DNA from: Streptomyces phaeochromogenes
GTDB lineage: Bacteria > Actinomycetota > Actinomycetes > Streptomycetales > Streptomycetaceae
Direction: 5' to 3'
DNA length: 42,615 bases
NCBI RefSeq assembly: GCF_001418655.1
Contig: NZ_LIQZ01000008.1
Location: forward strand, 1-42,615
A program made the position numbers and the translations under genes. Below are positions 1-8,280 of this stretch, in pieces. The notes beneath the pieces are model-generated. The model did not search any database. It was not told the origin of the DNA and worked only from the letters and a program-made list of their open reading frames with translations. Within the stretch, counting starts at the first letter, position 1, and each line of letters starts with the position of its first letter.

Positions 1-318
1 CCTGGGAATGTTCATGATCCCCGAGATCGTCAGCCCGTTGGCCTCGTACGTGACCGCGTACTGGGTGTAGGCGTCGGTCCGCACGCGTACGTTCCCGAGC
101 CTGAGGTCGGAGCCCCGGTGCTCGCGCTGGATCAGCCCCGGGATCGACACGGGGTTGGCCGGAGTCGGGGTGGGGGTGGGCGTCGCGCTGGGGGTCTTGG
201 CGGAAGCGCGGGCCGACGTCGCCGGACCTGTGGGCTCGGCGTCGCCGTCCCCGGTGCAGCCGACAGCGGCCACCAGTACCAGCCCCGCGGCACCACAGGC
301 CACGCTCCGAAACCGCAT
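1..318 (-). CDS. Secreted lipoprotein, N-terminal part (C-terminus outside window)
   Basis: The first 106 residues of a lipoprotein whose remainder lies before base 1. An N-terminal hydrophobic stretch ends in a lipobox-like AAVGC, with the cysteine as predicted lipid anchor, so the protein should sit on the outer face of the membrane. An acidic and Thr/Pro-rich linker with a TPTPTPTP run follows, then a globular start rich in beta-type residues (LRLGNVRVRTDAYTQYAVTYEANG). That start faintly resembles lipoprotein alpha/beta-hydrolases of the prolyl-oligopeptidase group, but the catalytic part is not visible, so I do not assign a function. No Shine-Dalgarno precedes the ATG. Instead a -10-like GATACT (325-330, read on the minus strand) lies 6 nt upstream, which fits a leaderless transcript. 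Confidence 0.6.
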   Translation of the reverse strand, partial: MRFRSVACGAAGLVLVAAVGCTGDGDAEPTGPATSARASAKTPSATPTPTPTPANPVSIPGLIQREHRGSDLRLGNVRVRTDAYTQYAVTYEANGLTISGIMNIPR

Positions 319-412
319 ACGGCCAGTATCCCCCCGATCGGCCGCTACGAGAGGTGCCGTACGAGTTCTCGACTGCGGGACGGCCGGGAGGGCACGACCC
401 CGCGGCCGTCCA

Positions 413-724
413 TCACCCCGGGACGGCGGCCGCACCGCTGGAAGTGACCTGGCTCCCCGTGTCGGAGAAGATGACCCCGGGTTCGGAGGGCGCCTGGTTC
501 AGGACCCACAGACCGATCAGGGTGGCCAGCGTGAAGACGACCGCGATCAGGACCGCGAGCACGAGCCGACGACGCCGCTCGCGGCGCAGCCAGTCGCCGC
601 GGGCCGTGCGGTAGGCGTCAGGGGCCGGGTGCACCCCGCCGGCCAGCGCCTCCAGGGCCTCGCGCAGCTCTTGTTCCGTACGGTCCGGCTCGTGTTCCGT
701 ACGGTCCGGAGAGGTGTCGTTCAT
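413..724 (-). CDS. Single-span membrane protein following the sigma factor
   Basis: A 103-residue protein. Its N-terminal half is highly charged (DRTEHEPDRTEQELREAL) and presumably cytoplasmic. One strongly hydrophobic span follows at about residues 53-75 (LVLAVLIAVVFTLATLIGLWVL), then a short polar tail of about 28 residues that would be outside the cell. The ATG overlaps the sigma-factor stop as ATGA, so the two are translationally coupled. Size, topology and position suit a membrane partner or anti-sigma-like regulator of the sigma factor. No zinc-type anti-sigma motif (HxxxCxxC) is present, so this role is inferred from context only. The gene ends 94 nt before the start of the lipoprotein gene. 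Confidence 0.75.
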   Translation of the reverse strand: MNDTSPDRTEHEPDRTEQELREALEALAGGVHPAPDAYRTARGDWLRRERRRRLVLAVLIAVVFTLATLIGLWVLNQAPSEPGVIFSDTGSQVTSSGAAAVPG

Positions 725-1416
725 CGCCGGGCCTCCATCGCCTGGGTCAGGGCGGCGATGCCGCGTGCGGTGTGTGTCTTGACCGATCCGCAGGAGATTC
801 CCATCGCGGCGGCTATCTCGCTCTCCTTCAGGCCGAGCCAGTGGCGCAGCACGAGCGCCTCGCGCTGCCGCGCGGGCAGTTGCTGCAGCGCGTCGATCAG
901 TACGCGCTGGTCGTCGTGGAGCAGTGCGGTGCTCTCGGCGGAGGCCACGACGTCGCTCGGCGGGTTCTCGACGTGCTTGCGCGCGACCTGGAGGTGGCGT
1001 ATCCGCATCCGCGTCAGATTGCACACCGTGGACCGCAGATAGGCCTCCGCCGCCCCGGCGTCCCGCAGTCGGCGCCACTTCCGGTAGATCTGGTAGTACG
1101 CCTCGGCCACGACGTTCTCCGGATCGTCGGCGCCGAGCAGTACGGCCAGGCGCAGCATCGAGGAGTAGTGCACCTCGAAGAGCCGGGCCAGGGCGGCTTC
1201 CCGTTCCAGGTCGACCGGATCGCCGACCGCGGGGGACAGGGGTGTCGTCTCCTCGGACGCCCCTTCGCGTACGCCGTCGGGGCGGGACTCTTCATCGAGG
1301 CCGGGACGGCCCGCGCCCGGCGGCCGGGCCGTCGCCGCGCGCGGAACGCGTGGCTCGGGGACGGCGGGCGGAACAGCCTGCGCCACCGTCGAGCGGGTGT
1401 GCTGTCTGCGTCTCAC
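721..1416 (-). CDS. SigE-family RNA polymerase sigma factor
   Basis: A 231-residue sigma-70-type factor of the small SigE/ECF class. After a variable, proline-rich N-terminal extension of about 70 residues, region 2 is recognisable (LARLFEVHYSSMLRLAVLL ... AEAYYQIYRKW) and region 4 at the C-terminus has the expected helix-turn-helix (LPARQREALVLRHW ... ESEIAAAMGISCGSVKTH). The GTG start overlaps the upstream symporter stop as GTGA and is preceded by GGGAG, and the stop overlaps the next gene as ATGA. This makes a tightly coupled symporter, sigma factor and membrane protein operon. Reading frame remains open far upstream through the symporter gene, but that is antisense-free background, not coding. 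A regulatory link between transport and sigma activity is inferred. Confidence 0.9.
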   Translation of the reverse strand: MRRRQHTRSTVAQAVPPAVPEPRVPRAATARPPGAGRPGLDEESRPDGVREGASEETTPLSPAVGDPVDLEREAALARLFEVHYSSMLRLAVLLGADDPENVVAEAYYQIYRKWRRLRDAGAAEAYLRSTVCNLTRMRIRHLQVARKHVENPPSDVVASAESTALLHDDQRVLIDALQQLPARQREALVLRHWLGLKESEIAAAMGISCGSVKTHTARGIAALTQAMEARR

Positions 1417-2975
1417 GGGTTGGTGGCTCCCGTCTCGGGGCGTCGCCTGACGGTCAGGCGCGACGGTAGGTCGGTGACATCGGCGCCGCGTGGGACGCCG
1501 AGCCGTTCGAGGGCCGCGGTGCCGATCAGGGCGACGGCCAGATTGAGGACCAGGGCCGCGAGCCCGGCGTAGATCTCCAGTGGCCGGTCGGCGGAACCGA
1601 AGGCCACGATCGACGAGAACCCCTCGCGGACCACCAGGAACGTGCCGGCCGTCATGCCCACGGCCCACCCGGCGATCAGCGCCCGCGGATGCAACCGGCC
1701 GGTGAACAGCCCGACGGCCACGGCGGGGAAGATCTGCAGAATCCATACGCCGCCGAGCAGTTGGAGGTTGATCGCGTCCTGGTCGCGCAGCCCGAACACG
1801 AAGGCGACCGCCCCCACCTTCGCGGTGAGCGAGACCGCCTTGGCGATCCGCACCTGGCGTTTGGGTGTGGCGGTCGGCTGGACGTACTCGACGTACACAT
1901 TGCGTACGAAGCAGGTCGCGGCGGCGATCGACATCACGGCGGCCGGGACGAGCGCACCCACGACGATGGCGCCGAACACCAGCCCGGCCAGCGGCCCCGG
2001 CATCAACCGGTCGACCAGCATCGGCACGGCGGCCTCGGCGCCTCCCTCCGGGGCCTCGACGCCCGCCGCGAGGGCCGCGACGCCGAGGAAGCCGAAGAGC
2101 GCGAGCAGGCCCGTCCAGGCGGGCAGGGCCACGGCGACCTTGCGCAGGGTGCGCGGGCTGTCGGCGGCGAATCCGGCGGTGAGCACGTGCGGGTACATGA
2201 GCAGGGCCAGCGCGGAGCCCAGGGCGAGGGTGGCGTAGGCGGGCTGCTGCTCGGGGGAGAGGAGCAGGGCGGAGTGCGCCGTGTCCGTACCGCCGAGCCG
2301 TTGCGCGGCCCGGTCGAAGAGCGGGCCGGGGCCGCCCAGCCGGTCGAGGACCAGCCAGCAGACCGCGGTGAGCGAGACGAAGACGGCCACCGCCTTGAGC
2401 GCGGAGATGACCGCGGGCGCGCGCAGACCGTGCCGGTACGTCGCCACCGCGAGACCCGCGAAGAGCGCCACCATCACCAGATCGCCCGCCGCGCCGCGGG
2501 GATAGACGCCCCCCGCGGTGAGCACCGCTCGTATCCCCAGCAACTGCAGCGCCAGATACGGCATCGTCGCGAGGATCCCGGTGAGCGCGACGACCAGGGC
2601 CAGCGGCGGTGAACCGTACCGTCCCCGGACGAAGTCGCCCACGGTCACATAGCCGTGGCGGCGGGCCACCGCCCACAGGCGGGTCAGCAGGACGAAGGCC
2701 AGCGGACAGACGATCACCGTGTACGGGACCGCGAAGAAGGCGGGCGCCCCGTTGCCGTACGCCAGGCCGGGGACGGCGGTGAAGGTGTACGCGGTGAAGA
2801 TCGTGCCGCCCAGCAGCAGCCAGGTCCACACCGGGCCCAGGCTCCGGTCGGCCAGCGCCCAGCCCTCCAGGGACGGCAGCCGGTCGGTGGGGCGCAGACG
2901 GCGCGCCGTGACGGCGAGCAGCGACGCTCCGCCGATCACGGCGAGAAACGTCGCGGTCATGGCGACATCCGCCAT
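1413..2975 (-). CDS. Sodium:solute symporter (SSS family, MctP-like monocarboxylate permease)
   Basis: A 520-residue polytopic membrane protein with many hydrophobic spans, starting near residues 4-24. The N-terminal block GWALADRSLGPVWTWLLLGG and GGTIFTAYTFTAVPGLAY is typical of sodium:solute symporters, as are the length and the gating-helix region (VGDFVRGRYGSPPLALVVAL). The closest familiar type is the monocarboxylate (lactate, pyruvate, acetate) permease MctP, which is usually encoded next to a DUF3311 protein. Here that DUF3311 gene is divergent, 168 nt away, followed by cstA. Substrate is inferred from family and context. The ATG has an AAGGACGG Shine-Dalgarno. An ATG at 2960 is an alternative start. 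It heads the operon with the sigma factor. Confidence 0.88.
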   Translation of the reverse strand: MADVAMTATFLAVIGGASLLAVTARRLRPTDRLPSLEGWALADRSLGPVWTWLLLGGTIFTAYTFTAVPGLAYGNGAPAFFAVPYTVIVCPLAFVLLTRLWAVARRHGYVTVGDFVRGRYGSPPLALVVALTGILATMPYLALQLLGIRAVLTAGGVYPRGAAGDLVMVALFAGLAVATYRHGLRAPAVISALKAVAVFVSLTAVCWLVLDRLGGPGPLFDRAAQRLGGTDTAHSALLLSPEQQPAYATLALGSALALLMYPHVLTAGFAADSPRTLRKVAVALPAWTGLLALFGFLGVAALAAGVEAPEGGAEAAVPMLVDRLMPGPLAGLVFGAIVVGALVPAAVMSIAAATCFVRNVYVEYVQPTATPKRQVRIAKAVSLTAKVGAVAFVFGLRDQDAINLQLLGGVWILQIFPAVAVGLFTGRLHPRALIAGWAVGMTAGTFLVVREGFSSIVAFGSADRPLEIYAGLAALVLNLAVALIGTAALERLGVPRGADVTDLPSRLTVRRRPETGATNP

Positions 2976-3143
2976 GGGTCACCGTCCTTGGTGTGCCTGT
3001 GCCCTTGCCGGAGAGTTGCGCGGGCACCCCACTCGGAGGACAGGGAACCGGCGGGAAATCTTCTGGAAATTCGCTGTCAACCAGTTCCGGCCGGTGGGCA
3101 ACTCTTGCACAGACCGACAAGCACGGGGAGAGGAGCGCAGGTC
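2976..3143. promoter_or_regulatory. Divergent promoter region between symporter and DUF3311-cstA operons
   Basis: A 168-nt non-coding region that must hold the promoters of both transporter operons. A perfect -35 hexamer TTGACA lies on the minus strand at 3075-3080, but no convincing -10 stands 16-18 nt further on, so the minus-strand promoter may use an alternative sigma factor. An AT-enriched patch (3056-3080) is out of character with the surroundings. No long palindrome is evident. Confidence 0.35.
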
Positions 3144-3365
3144 ATGGCACCCACGGATCATCACCGGCTACGGCGCGTCGCGATCGCCGTACTGCTCCTC
3201 GCGCCCGCCGCCGGTCTGCTGTGGGTCCCCTGGTACGCCGGTGAGGGCCCACGGCTCGCCGGGACGCCCTTCTTCTACTGGTACCAGCTCGCCTGGGTGC
3301 CGGGCTGTGCCCTGTGCCTCCTGGCCGCGTACGCGCTGACCAGGCACGACCGCCACGACCCCTAG
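3144..3365 (+). CDS. DUF3311 small membrane protein
   Basis: A 73-residue protein with two hydrophobic spans (about residues 8-27 and 42-62). The family signature sits between them: PWYAGEGPRLAGTPFFYWYQLAWVP. DUF3311 proteins are small companions of SSS monocarboxylate permeases and are thought to form part of or stabilise the permease. Here the matching permease is on the opposite strand, while the downstream same-strand gene is cstA (81 nt gap), so the partner could be either one. The ATG has a strong GGGGAGAGGAG ribosome site. Too short for many gene callers, but family motif and ribosome site make it solid. Confidence 0.88.
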   Translation: MAPTDHHRLRRVAIAVLLLAPAAGLLWVPWYAGEGPRLAGTPFFYWYQLAWVPGCALCLLAAYALTRHDRHDP

Positions 3366-3446
3366 CTCGTACGCGCTCCGCAACCCGCACCGCCGACCCG
3401 TACGCATCCGTCCCACCACACATCACCGTAGAGGTGAGGAGCCGCC

Positions 3447-5615
3447 ATGCCCACGTCAGTCATGCCCGAATCCGGTCGCCCGGCGCCGGAAGAGCCGCCG
3501 CCCGCACGTTCCCGGATGACACCGCGGTCGATGCTCCTGTGGGCCGCGGTCGCCCTGGTCGGCGCGATCGGCTGGGGTGTCCTCGCGCTGGCCCGCGGTG
3601 AGGAGATCTCCGCGGTCTGGCTGGTGGTGGCCGCCCTCGGCTCGTACGCCATCGCCTACCGCTTCTACTCCCGCTTCGTAGCGCGGCGTGTACTGAAGCC
3701 CGACGACCGGCGGGCCACCCCCGCCGAACGCCTGGAGGACGGAGTCGACTTCCAGCCGACCGACCGCCGGGTACTGCTCGGCCATCACTTCGCGGCGATC
3801 GCCGGCGCCGGGCCGCTGGTGGGGCCGGTGCTCGCGGCCCAGATGGGGTACCTGCCCGGCACCCTGTGGATCGTCGCCGGAGTCATCTTCGCCGGGGCGG
3901 TGCAGGACATGGTCGTGCTGTTCCTGTCCATGCGGCGGGACGGCAAGTCGCTCGGGCAGATGGCCCGGGAGGAGATCGGCAGGGCGGGCGGGGCCGCGGC
4001 CCTGATCGCCGTCTTCGCCATCATGATCATCCTGCTCGGGGTGCTGGCCCTGGTCGTGGTCAACGCGCTCGCCCACTCCCCGTGGGGCACCTTCTCGGTC
4101 GCCATGACCGTCCCCATCGCCCTGTTCATGGGCTTCTGGCTGCACCGCATCCGGCCGGGCCGGGTCGTCGAGACCAGCCTGATCGGTGTGGCGCTGCTGC
4201 TTCTCGCCATCGTCGGCGGCAGCTGGGTCCAGGAATCCTCGCTGGCCGACACCTTCACCCTCAGCCCGACGACCCTCGTCTTCTGTCTCGTCGGCTACGG
4301 CTTCGTCGCCTCCGTGCTGCCCGTGTGGATGCTGCTCGCACCGCGCGACTACCTCTCGACCTTCATGAAGATCGGCACCATCGCACTGCTCGCGGTCGGT
4401 GTGATCGTGGCCGCGCCCGTGCTGCGGACCGACGCGGTCAGCGACTTCGCCTCCTCGGGCACGGGCCCGGTCTTCGCCGGATCCCTCTTCCCGTTCCTCT
4501 TCATCACCATCGCCTGCGGCGCGCTCTCCGGCTTCCACGCGCTGGTCGCCTCCGGGACGACCCCGAAACTGATCCAGAAGGAATCCCAGGTCCGCATGAT
4601 CGGCTACGGCGCCATGCTGATGGAGTCGTTCGTCGCGATCATGGCGCTGATCGCAGCCGCCACCCTGGAACCCGGCCTGTACTACGCGATGAACGCGCCC
4701 GCCGGGCTGCTCGGCACGACGGCCGAGTCCGCCTCCCAGGCGGTGGCGGGCCTCGGCTTCACCATCACCCCCGACCAACTGACGCAGGCGGCCAAGGCGG
4801 TGGAGGAACAGACCCTCATCGCCCGCTCGGGCGGAGCGCCCACCCTCGCGGTCGGCATGTCGGAGATCTTCTCCGGAGTCTTCGGCGGCAGCGCGATGAA
4901 GGCCTTCTGGTACCACTTCGCGATCATGTTCGAGGCACTGTTCATCCTGACCACGGTCGACGCCGGCACCCGTGTCGGACGCTTCATGCTCCAGGACATG
5001 CTCGGCAACGTCTGGAAGCCCATCGGCCGGGTCAACTGGAAGCCGGGCATCTGGCTGTGCAGCGCACTCGTCGTGGCGGCCTGGGGCTACTTCCTCCACT
5101 CCGGCGCCACCGACCCGCTCGGCGGAATCAACCAGCTCTTCCCGCTCTTCGGCATCGCCAACCAGCTCCTCGCCGCCATCGCCCTCACCGTCTGCACGAC
5201 CGTCCTCGTCAAGTCCGGGCGGCTGCGCTATGCCTGGGTCACCGGGGTCCCGCTGGCGTGGGTGGTCGCGATCACGTTCACCGCGGGCTGGCAGAAGATC
5301 TTCTCCGCTGACCCGCGCGTAGGCTTCTTCGCCCAGCGCGAGCGGTACGCCGACGGCATCGACGCCGGTCAGGTCCTGCCGCCCGCCAAGACCCTCGACG
5401 ACATGCACACCGTGGTCACCAACTCCACGGTCGACGGCGTCCTGATCGCCCTGTTCCTGCTCCTGGTCGCCGTGGTGATCGTCAACGCGGCCATCGTGTG
5501 CGTACGCGCCGTACGGTCGCCCGTCCCGCTGCCGACGACCGAGACGCCGTACGTCGAGTCCCGCATCGACCTCCCGGAGCAGTCCGCCGAACCCCTGGCG
5601 GGAGCCCGGACATGA
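3447..5615 (+). CDS. cstA: CstA carbon-starvation protein / pyruvate transporter
   Basis: A 722-residue polytopic membrane protein of the CstA family, which imports pyruvate and has been linked to peptide uptake during carbon starvation. Family blocks are clear: YRFYSRFVARRVLKPDDRRATPAERLEDG followed by DRRVLLGHHFAAIAGAGPLVGPVLAAQMGYLPG near residues 110-140, then GAVQDMVVLFLSMRRDGKS and, in the second half, GGINQLFPLFGIANQLLAA. Length agrees with the family. The start follows GAGGTGAGGAG. The stop overlaps a YbdD-type gene as ATGA, the same pairing seen in enterobacterial cstA-ybdD and btsT-yjiX. Together with the divergent monocarboxylate permease this suggests a local pyruvate/lactate uptake cluster. 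Substrate is family knowledge, not shown here. Confidence 0.95.
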   Translation: MPTSVMPESGRPAPEEPPPARSRMTPRSMLLWAAVALVGAIGWGVLALARGEEISAVWLVVAALGSYAIAYRFYSRFVARRVLKPDDRRATPAERLEDGVDFQPTDRRVLLGHHFAAIAGAGPLVGPVLAAQMGYLPGTLWIVAGVIFAGAVQDMVVLFLSMRRDGKSLGQMAREEIGRAGGAAALIAVFAIMIILLGVLALVVVNALAHSPWGTFSVAMTVPIALFMGFWLHRIRPGRVVETSLIGVALLLLAIVGGSWVQESSLADTFTLSPTTLVFCLVGYGFVASVLPVWMLLAPRDYLSTFMKIGTIALLAVGVIVAAPVLRTDAVSDFASSGTGPVFAGSLFPFLFITIACGALSGFHALVASGTTPKLIQKESQVRMIGYGAMLMESFVAIMALIAAATLEPGLYYAMNAPAGLLGTTAESASQAVAGLGFTITPDQLTQAAKAVEEQTLIARSGGAPTLAVGMSEIFSGVFGGSAMKAFWYHFAIMFEALFILTTVDAGTRVGRFMLQDMLGNVWKPIGRVNWKPGIWLCSALVVAAWGYFLHSGATDPLGGINQLFPLFGIANQLLAAIALTVCTTVLVKSGRLRYAWVTGVPLAWVVAITFTAGWQKIFSADPRVGFFAQRERYADGIDAGQVLPPAKTLDDMHTVVTNSTVDGVLIALFLLLVAVVIVNAAIVCVRAVRSPVPLPTTETPYVESRIDLPEQSAEPLAGART

Positions 5616-5800
5616 GCGTCCGGCGGTGGGCACGGGCCGTGCGCTGGTACCTGCGCGAGCTGACAGGAGAGGCGGAGTACGACCGCTACTGCGAGCGCCA
5701 TCTGCGCCACCACCCACTCGCCCCGGTACCGACACCACGTGAGTACCAGGCACTGCGAGCCCGGCACCGGGAGGACCATCCGCAGAGCCGCTGCTGCTGA
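5612..5800 (+). CDS. YbdD/YjiX-family small protein
   Basis: A 62-residue basic, hydrophilic protein. The core WYLRELTGEAEYDRYCERH and the PVPTPREYQALRARHRE tail match the YbdD/YjiX (DUF466) family, which is encoded with CstA-type pyruvate transporters and is needed for their activity in enterobacteria. ATG overlaps the cstA stop as ATGA, so translation is coupled. It ends in a double cysteine. It is followed within about 25 nt by a strong hairpin terminator. Confidence 0.88.
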   Translation: MSVRRWARAVRWYLRELTGEAEYDRYCERHLRHHPLAPVPTPREYQALRARHREDHPQSRCC

Positions 5801-5823
5801 CCCAGAGTTCACAGGAGGGCCGA

Positions 5824-5856
5824 GGCGGCCCGGAGTGCCAAGAACGCCGGGCCGCC
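5824..5856. terminator. Hairpin terminator between convergent cstA and ABC operons
   Basis: Perfect 10-bp inverted repeat, GGCGGCCCGG at 5824-5833 and CCGGGCCGCC at 5847-5856, with a 13-nt loop. It lies 23 nt after the YbdD-like stop and 40 nt from the convergent permease stop, so it can serve both directions. There is no clear U-tract, which is usual for actinobacterial terminators. Confidence 0.75.
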
Positions 5857-5895
5857 CTTCCAACTGCCGGTTTCACTTCCGGGCCGCCGAGGCCG

Positions 5896-8280
5896 CTACT
5901 CCGTACGCAGAGCCACAGCCGTACGGGCCTTGGCCGCCCAGCCCGCCGGGAGCAGGGCGCCCAGCATCGCGATCGCGATCCCGGCCAGTCCGAGCAGCAC
6001 CAACTGCCAAGGCACGTACACATCGAGGACCGAGGGCGGCAGATCGGTGCCCGCGGCATGTCCCATCACCGGCAGCACGATGCTGTGCAGCGCGAAGCCG
6101 GCGGGCACGCCGATCAGACCGCCGAGCACACCGATCCCGGCCACCGAGGCGAGTACGAGGCCCACGGTCTGCCGCGGCGACATGCCGAGCGCCTTGCAGA
6201 CGCCGAGGTCGTGGACGCGCTCCCGGGTGTCGATGACAACGGAGTTGAGCACACCGAGGCCGGCCACGGAGACCAGCATGAGGGTGAGCAGGGCCGCCAT
6301 CGACTGCAGGATGAGGGCGAAGTTGTCCTGTTCCGAAGGGGAGTTGGCCATGGCGTCGCCGCCGAGCGGTCGCACCACCTCGGCGAGTTTTTCGGCGTAG
6401 TCGGCGGGAGAGACACCCGACTTCACCTCGACGAGGAACGTCCGGGGTTCGGCCTTGGGGAAGTTGGCCATGCCCGCGTGGAGTCGCATGCCGTCGTCCT
6501 CCGTGTCGAAGGCCTCGCCGACGATCCGCAGGGTCCGGGTGTCTCCCTGGTGGGTTACCCGGACGGTGTCACCGACCTTGGTACCGGTCCGTTCCAGGAA
6601 GCCCGAGGCCACTACGACCTGCCCCGTACCGTCGATCCAGTGACCGGTGATCATCTCGTAGTTGCCGGGCCGGGAATCTCCCTCATAGAGGCTTATCGCG
6701 ACCGAGCCGGTGACCCCGGCCACGCTGACGTCCTCCTCCTGGGTCGTGGCGTAGTACGAAGCGGTGCTTTCCTGAGCCTCGACCGCGGCGCGTATCCGTG
6801 CCGGATCGGCGGGCGGGGCCTCGGAGTTGCCCTCGGCCGAGGCTCCGGGCTCGACCTCGACCGGCTGAGGGCCGGGGCCGCCAGCGAACACGGTGACCGC
6901 GGCGCGGTCCTCGGGATCCTGCGCCTCGCCGACCGCGGTGAGGGACGCGGTGAGCCCCACCGCGAAGGTCGCCGCGATCGTACCGAAGGCCACCGCGAGC
7001 AGCATCGCGACCGTGCGGACGGGATGCGCGAAGGGGCTCGCGAGGCCGTACGTCACCGCCCTCGGCAGCGGCAGCCGCCCCGCCGCCCGGTGTGCCCACT
7101 GGCCGCGACCGGTGCGCGGGGCCCGGCCGACCGCGATCGCCTCGACCGTACGCAGCCGCCCGGCCCGCAGCGCGGGAACCAGCGCGGCGGCCCCGACGAC
7201 CACCAGCGCGGCGACCGGCACCACGATGTCCACCCACCACGCCACCGTCAGCGAGGCGGTGCCGTACGCCTGCTCGGTGTCGTCGAGGAGCGGCACGGCC
7301 AGCAGGTTCCCCAGCACGACGCCCAGCGCGATACCGACGGCAGCCGGGATCAGCGCCTGGGCCACATAGGCCCGTACGACCTCGCGCGGCGTGAAGCCGA
7401 TGGCCTTGAGGATGCCGATCCTGCGCAGACTGGAGCCGACCGCGCCGCTGGTCACACTGCCGACGATGATCACCGACATCACGATGCCGAGGACTCCGAA
7501 GGCGATGAGGAAGGGGATGGTCGGGGCGGCGCCCTGGTCGGCGGCGCGCTTGGTGTCCAGATAGGACTGGCTGCCCAGCAGCGCACCGGACGGCACGGCC
7601 GCGGCGAGCGTCTTCCGGCCGTCGGTGATCTGTTTGTCCGTCCCGGCCGAGTCGAAGCGGTACAGCATCTGACTGGTGAGCGGGTTGTCCGCCGACGCGA
7701 GAGCCCTGGTCTGGGCGGGGGTTGCCCAGGCGTCGGCGGTCTTGCTGACCGACAGCGCGAGACCGACGACGGTCAGGGTCGAACTGCCCTCCGTGTCCGA
7801 GGTCCTGAGAGTGGAGCCGAGTTCGAAGGCTGGGCCGGCGAACGACTCGCTGAGCACGATCTCGCCCGTCTTCGTCGCCCACCGGCCGGACCTGAGGTCC
7901 AGATCGTCCACGTCGGCCTTCGGATCGGACCGTCCGACGAGCGTCAGTTTCGGCATCCGCCGGCCCTCCGAGTCCTCCGGCTGGATCGTCGTGGAGGGGT
8001 ACGGCCCCGCGCTCGCGGTGACGCCCGTCTGTTCTCGGGTGGCTTTGAGCTGCGCCGCACTCGCCTTGGCCGGATCGAACTGGGCGGTCAGATGGGCTCC
8101 TTGCTGTTTCGCGAAGGCGTGGTCGAAGGGCGCGTTCGCGGCGACGACGAGCGACCCGGCGACCACCGCCGAGGCCACGGCCATCATCGTGGCCACGGCG
8201 ATCACCACGGTCTGCACCCGGCGCCGCCCCACACCGGAACGTATGACCCGGCCGAGCGCACCGCCGCCGAAGCGGGTCAT
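5896..8280 (-). CDS. FtsX-family ABC transporter permease
   Basis: A 794-residue permease with two FtsX domains. One N-terminal membrane span (about residues 22-45) precedes a large extracytoplasmic domain, then the first FtsX core (ITSGAVGSSLRRIGILKAIGFTPREV around residue 300). A central cluster of spans, a second extracellular loop and the C-terminal FtsX core (RERVHDLGVCKALGMSPRQT) follow. The repeated LRRIGILKAIGF/VHDLGVCKALGM coupling helices identify the MacB/FtsX superfamily, typically exporters of lipids or antibiotics rather than importers. The ATG overlaps the ATPase stop as ATGA. Longer in-frame extension upstream to 8349 would overlap the ATPase and lacks support. The neighbouring two-component pair suggests an antimicrobial or envelope-stress response. 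Confidence 0.92.
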   Translation of the reverse strand: MTRFGGGALGRVIRSGVGRRRVQTVVIAVATMMAVASAVVAGSLVVAANAPFDHAFAKQQGAHLTAQFDPAKASAAQLKATREQTGVTASAGPYPSTTIQPEDSEGRRMPKLTLVGRSDPKADVDDLDLRSGRWATKTGEIVLSESFAGPAFELGSTLRTSDTEGSSTLTVVGLALSVSKTADAWATPAQTRALASADNPLTSQMLYRFDSAGTDKQITDGRKTLAAAVPSGALLGSQSYLDTKRAADQGAAPTIPFLIAFGVLGIVMSVIIVGSVTSGAVGSSLRRIGILKAIGFTPREVVRAYVAQALIPAAVGIALGVVLGNLLAVPLLDDTEQAYGTASLTVAWWVDIVVPVAALVVVGAAALVPALRAGRLRTVEAIAVGRAPRTGRGQWAHRAAGRLPLPRAVTYGLASPFAHPVRTVAMLLAVAFGTIAATFAVGLTASLTAVGEAQDPEDRAAVTVFAGGPGPQPVEVEPGASAEGNSEAPPADPARIRAAVEAQESTASYYATTQEEDVSVAGVTGSVAISLYEGDSRPGNYEMITGHWIDGTGQVVVASGFLERTGTKVGDTVRVTHQGDTRTLRIVGEAFDTEDDGMRLHAGMANFPKAEPRTFLVEVKSGVSPADYAEKLAEVVRPLGGDAMANSPSEQDNFALILQSMAALLTLMLVSVAGLGVLNSVVIDTRERVHDLGVCKALGMSPRQTVGLVLASVAGIGVLGGLIGVPAGFALHSIVLPVMGHAAGTDLPPSVLDVYVPWQLVLLGLAGIAIAMLGALLPAGWAAKARTAVALRTE

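Noticed and set aside
721..3120. A 799-residue minus-strand open frame
   Set aside because: Only its last 231 codons are coding (the sigma factor). The rest is the open third frame over the symporter gene and crosses its promoter.
2976..3143. A complete -35/-10 promoter for the symporter operon
   Set aside because: TTGACA is present on the minus strand but no acceptable -10 stands at the right distance, so only the region is annotated.
3456..6059. An 867-residue open frame antisense to cstA
   Set aside because: Composition is His/Asp/Gly/Glu low-complexity typical of antisense frames in GC-rich genes; cstA on the other strand has clear family motifs.
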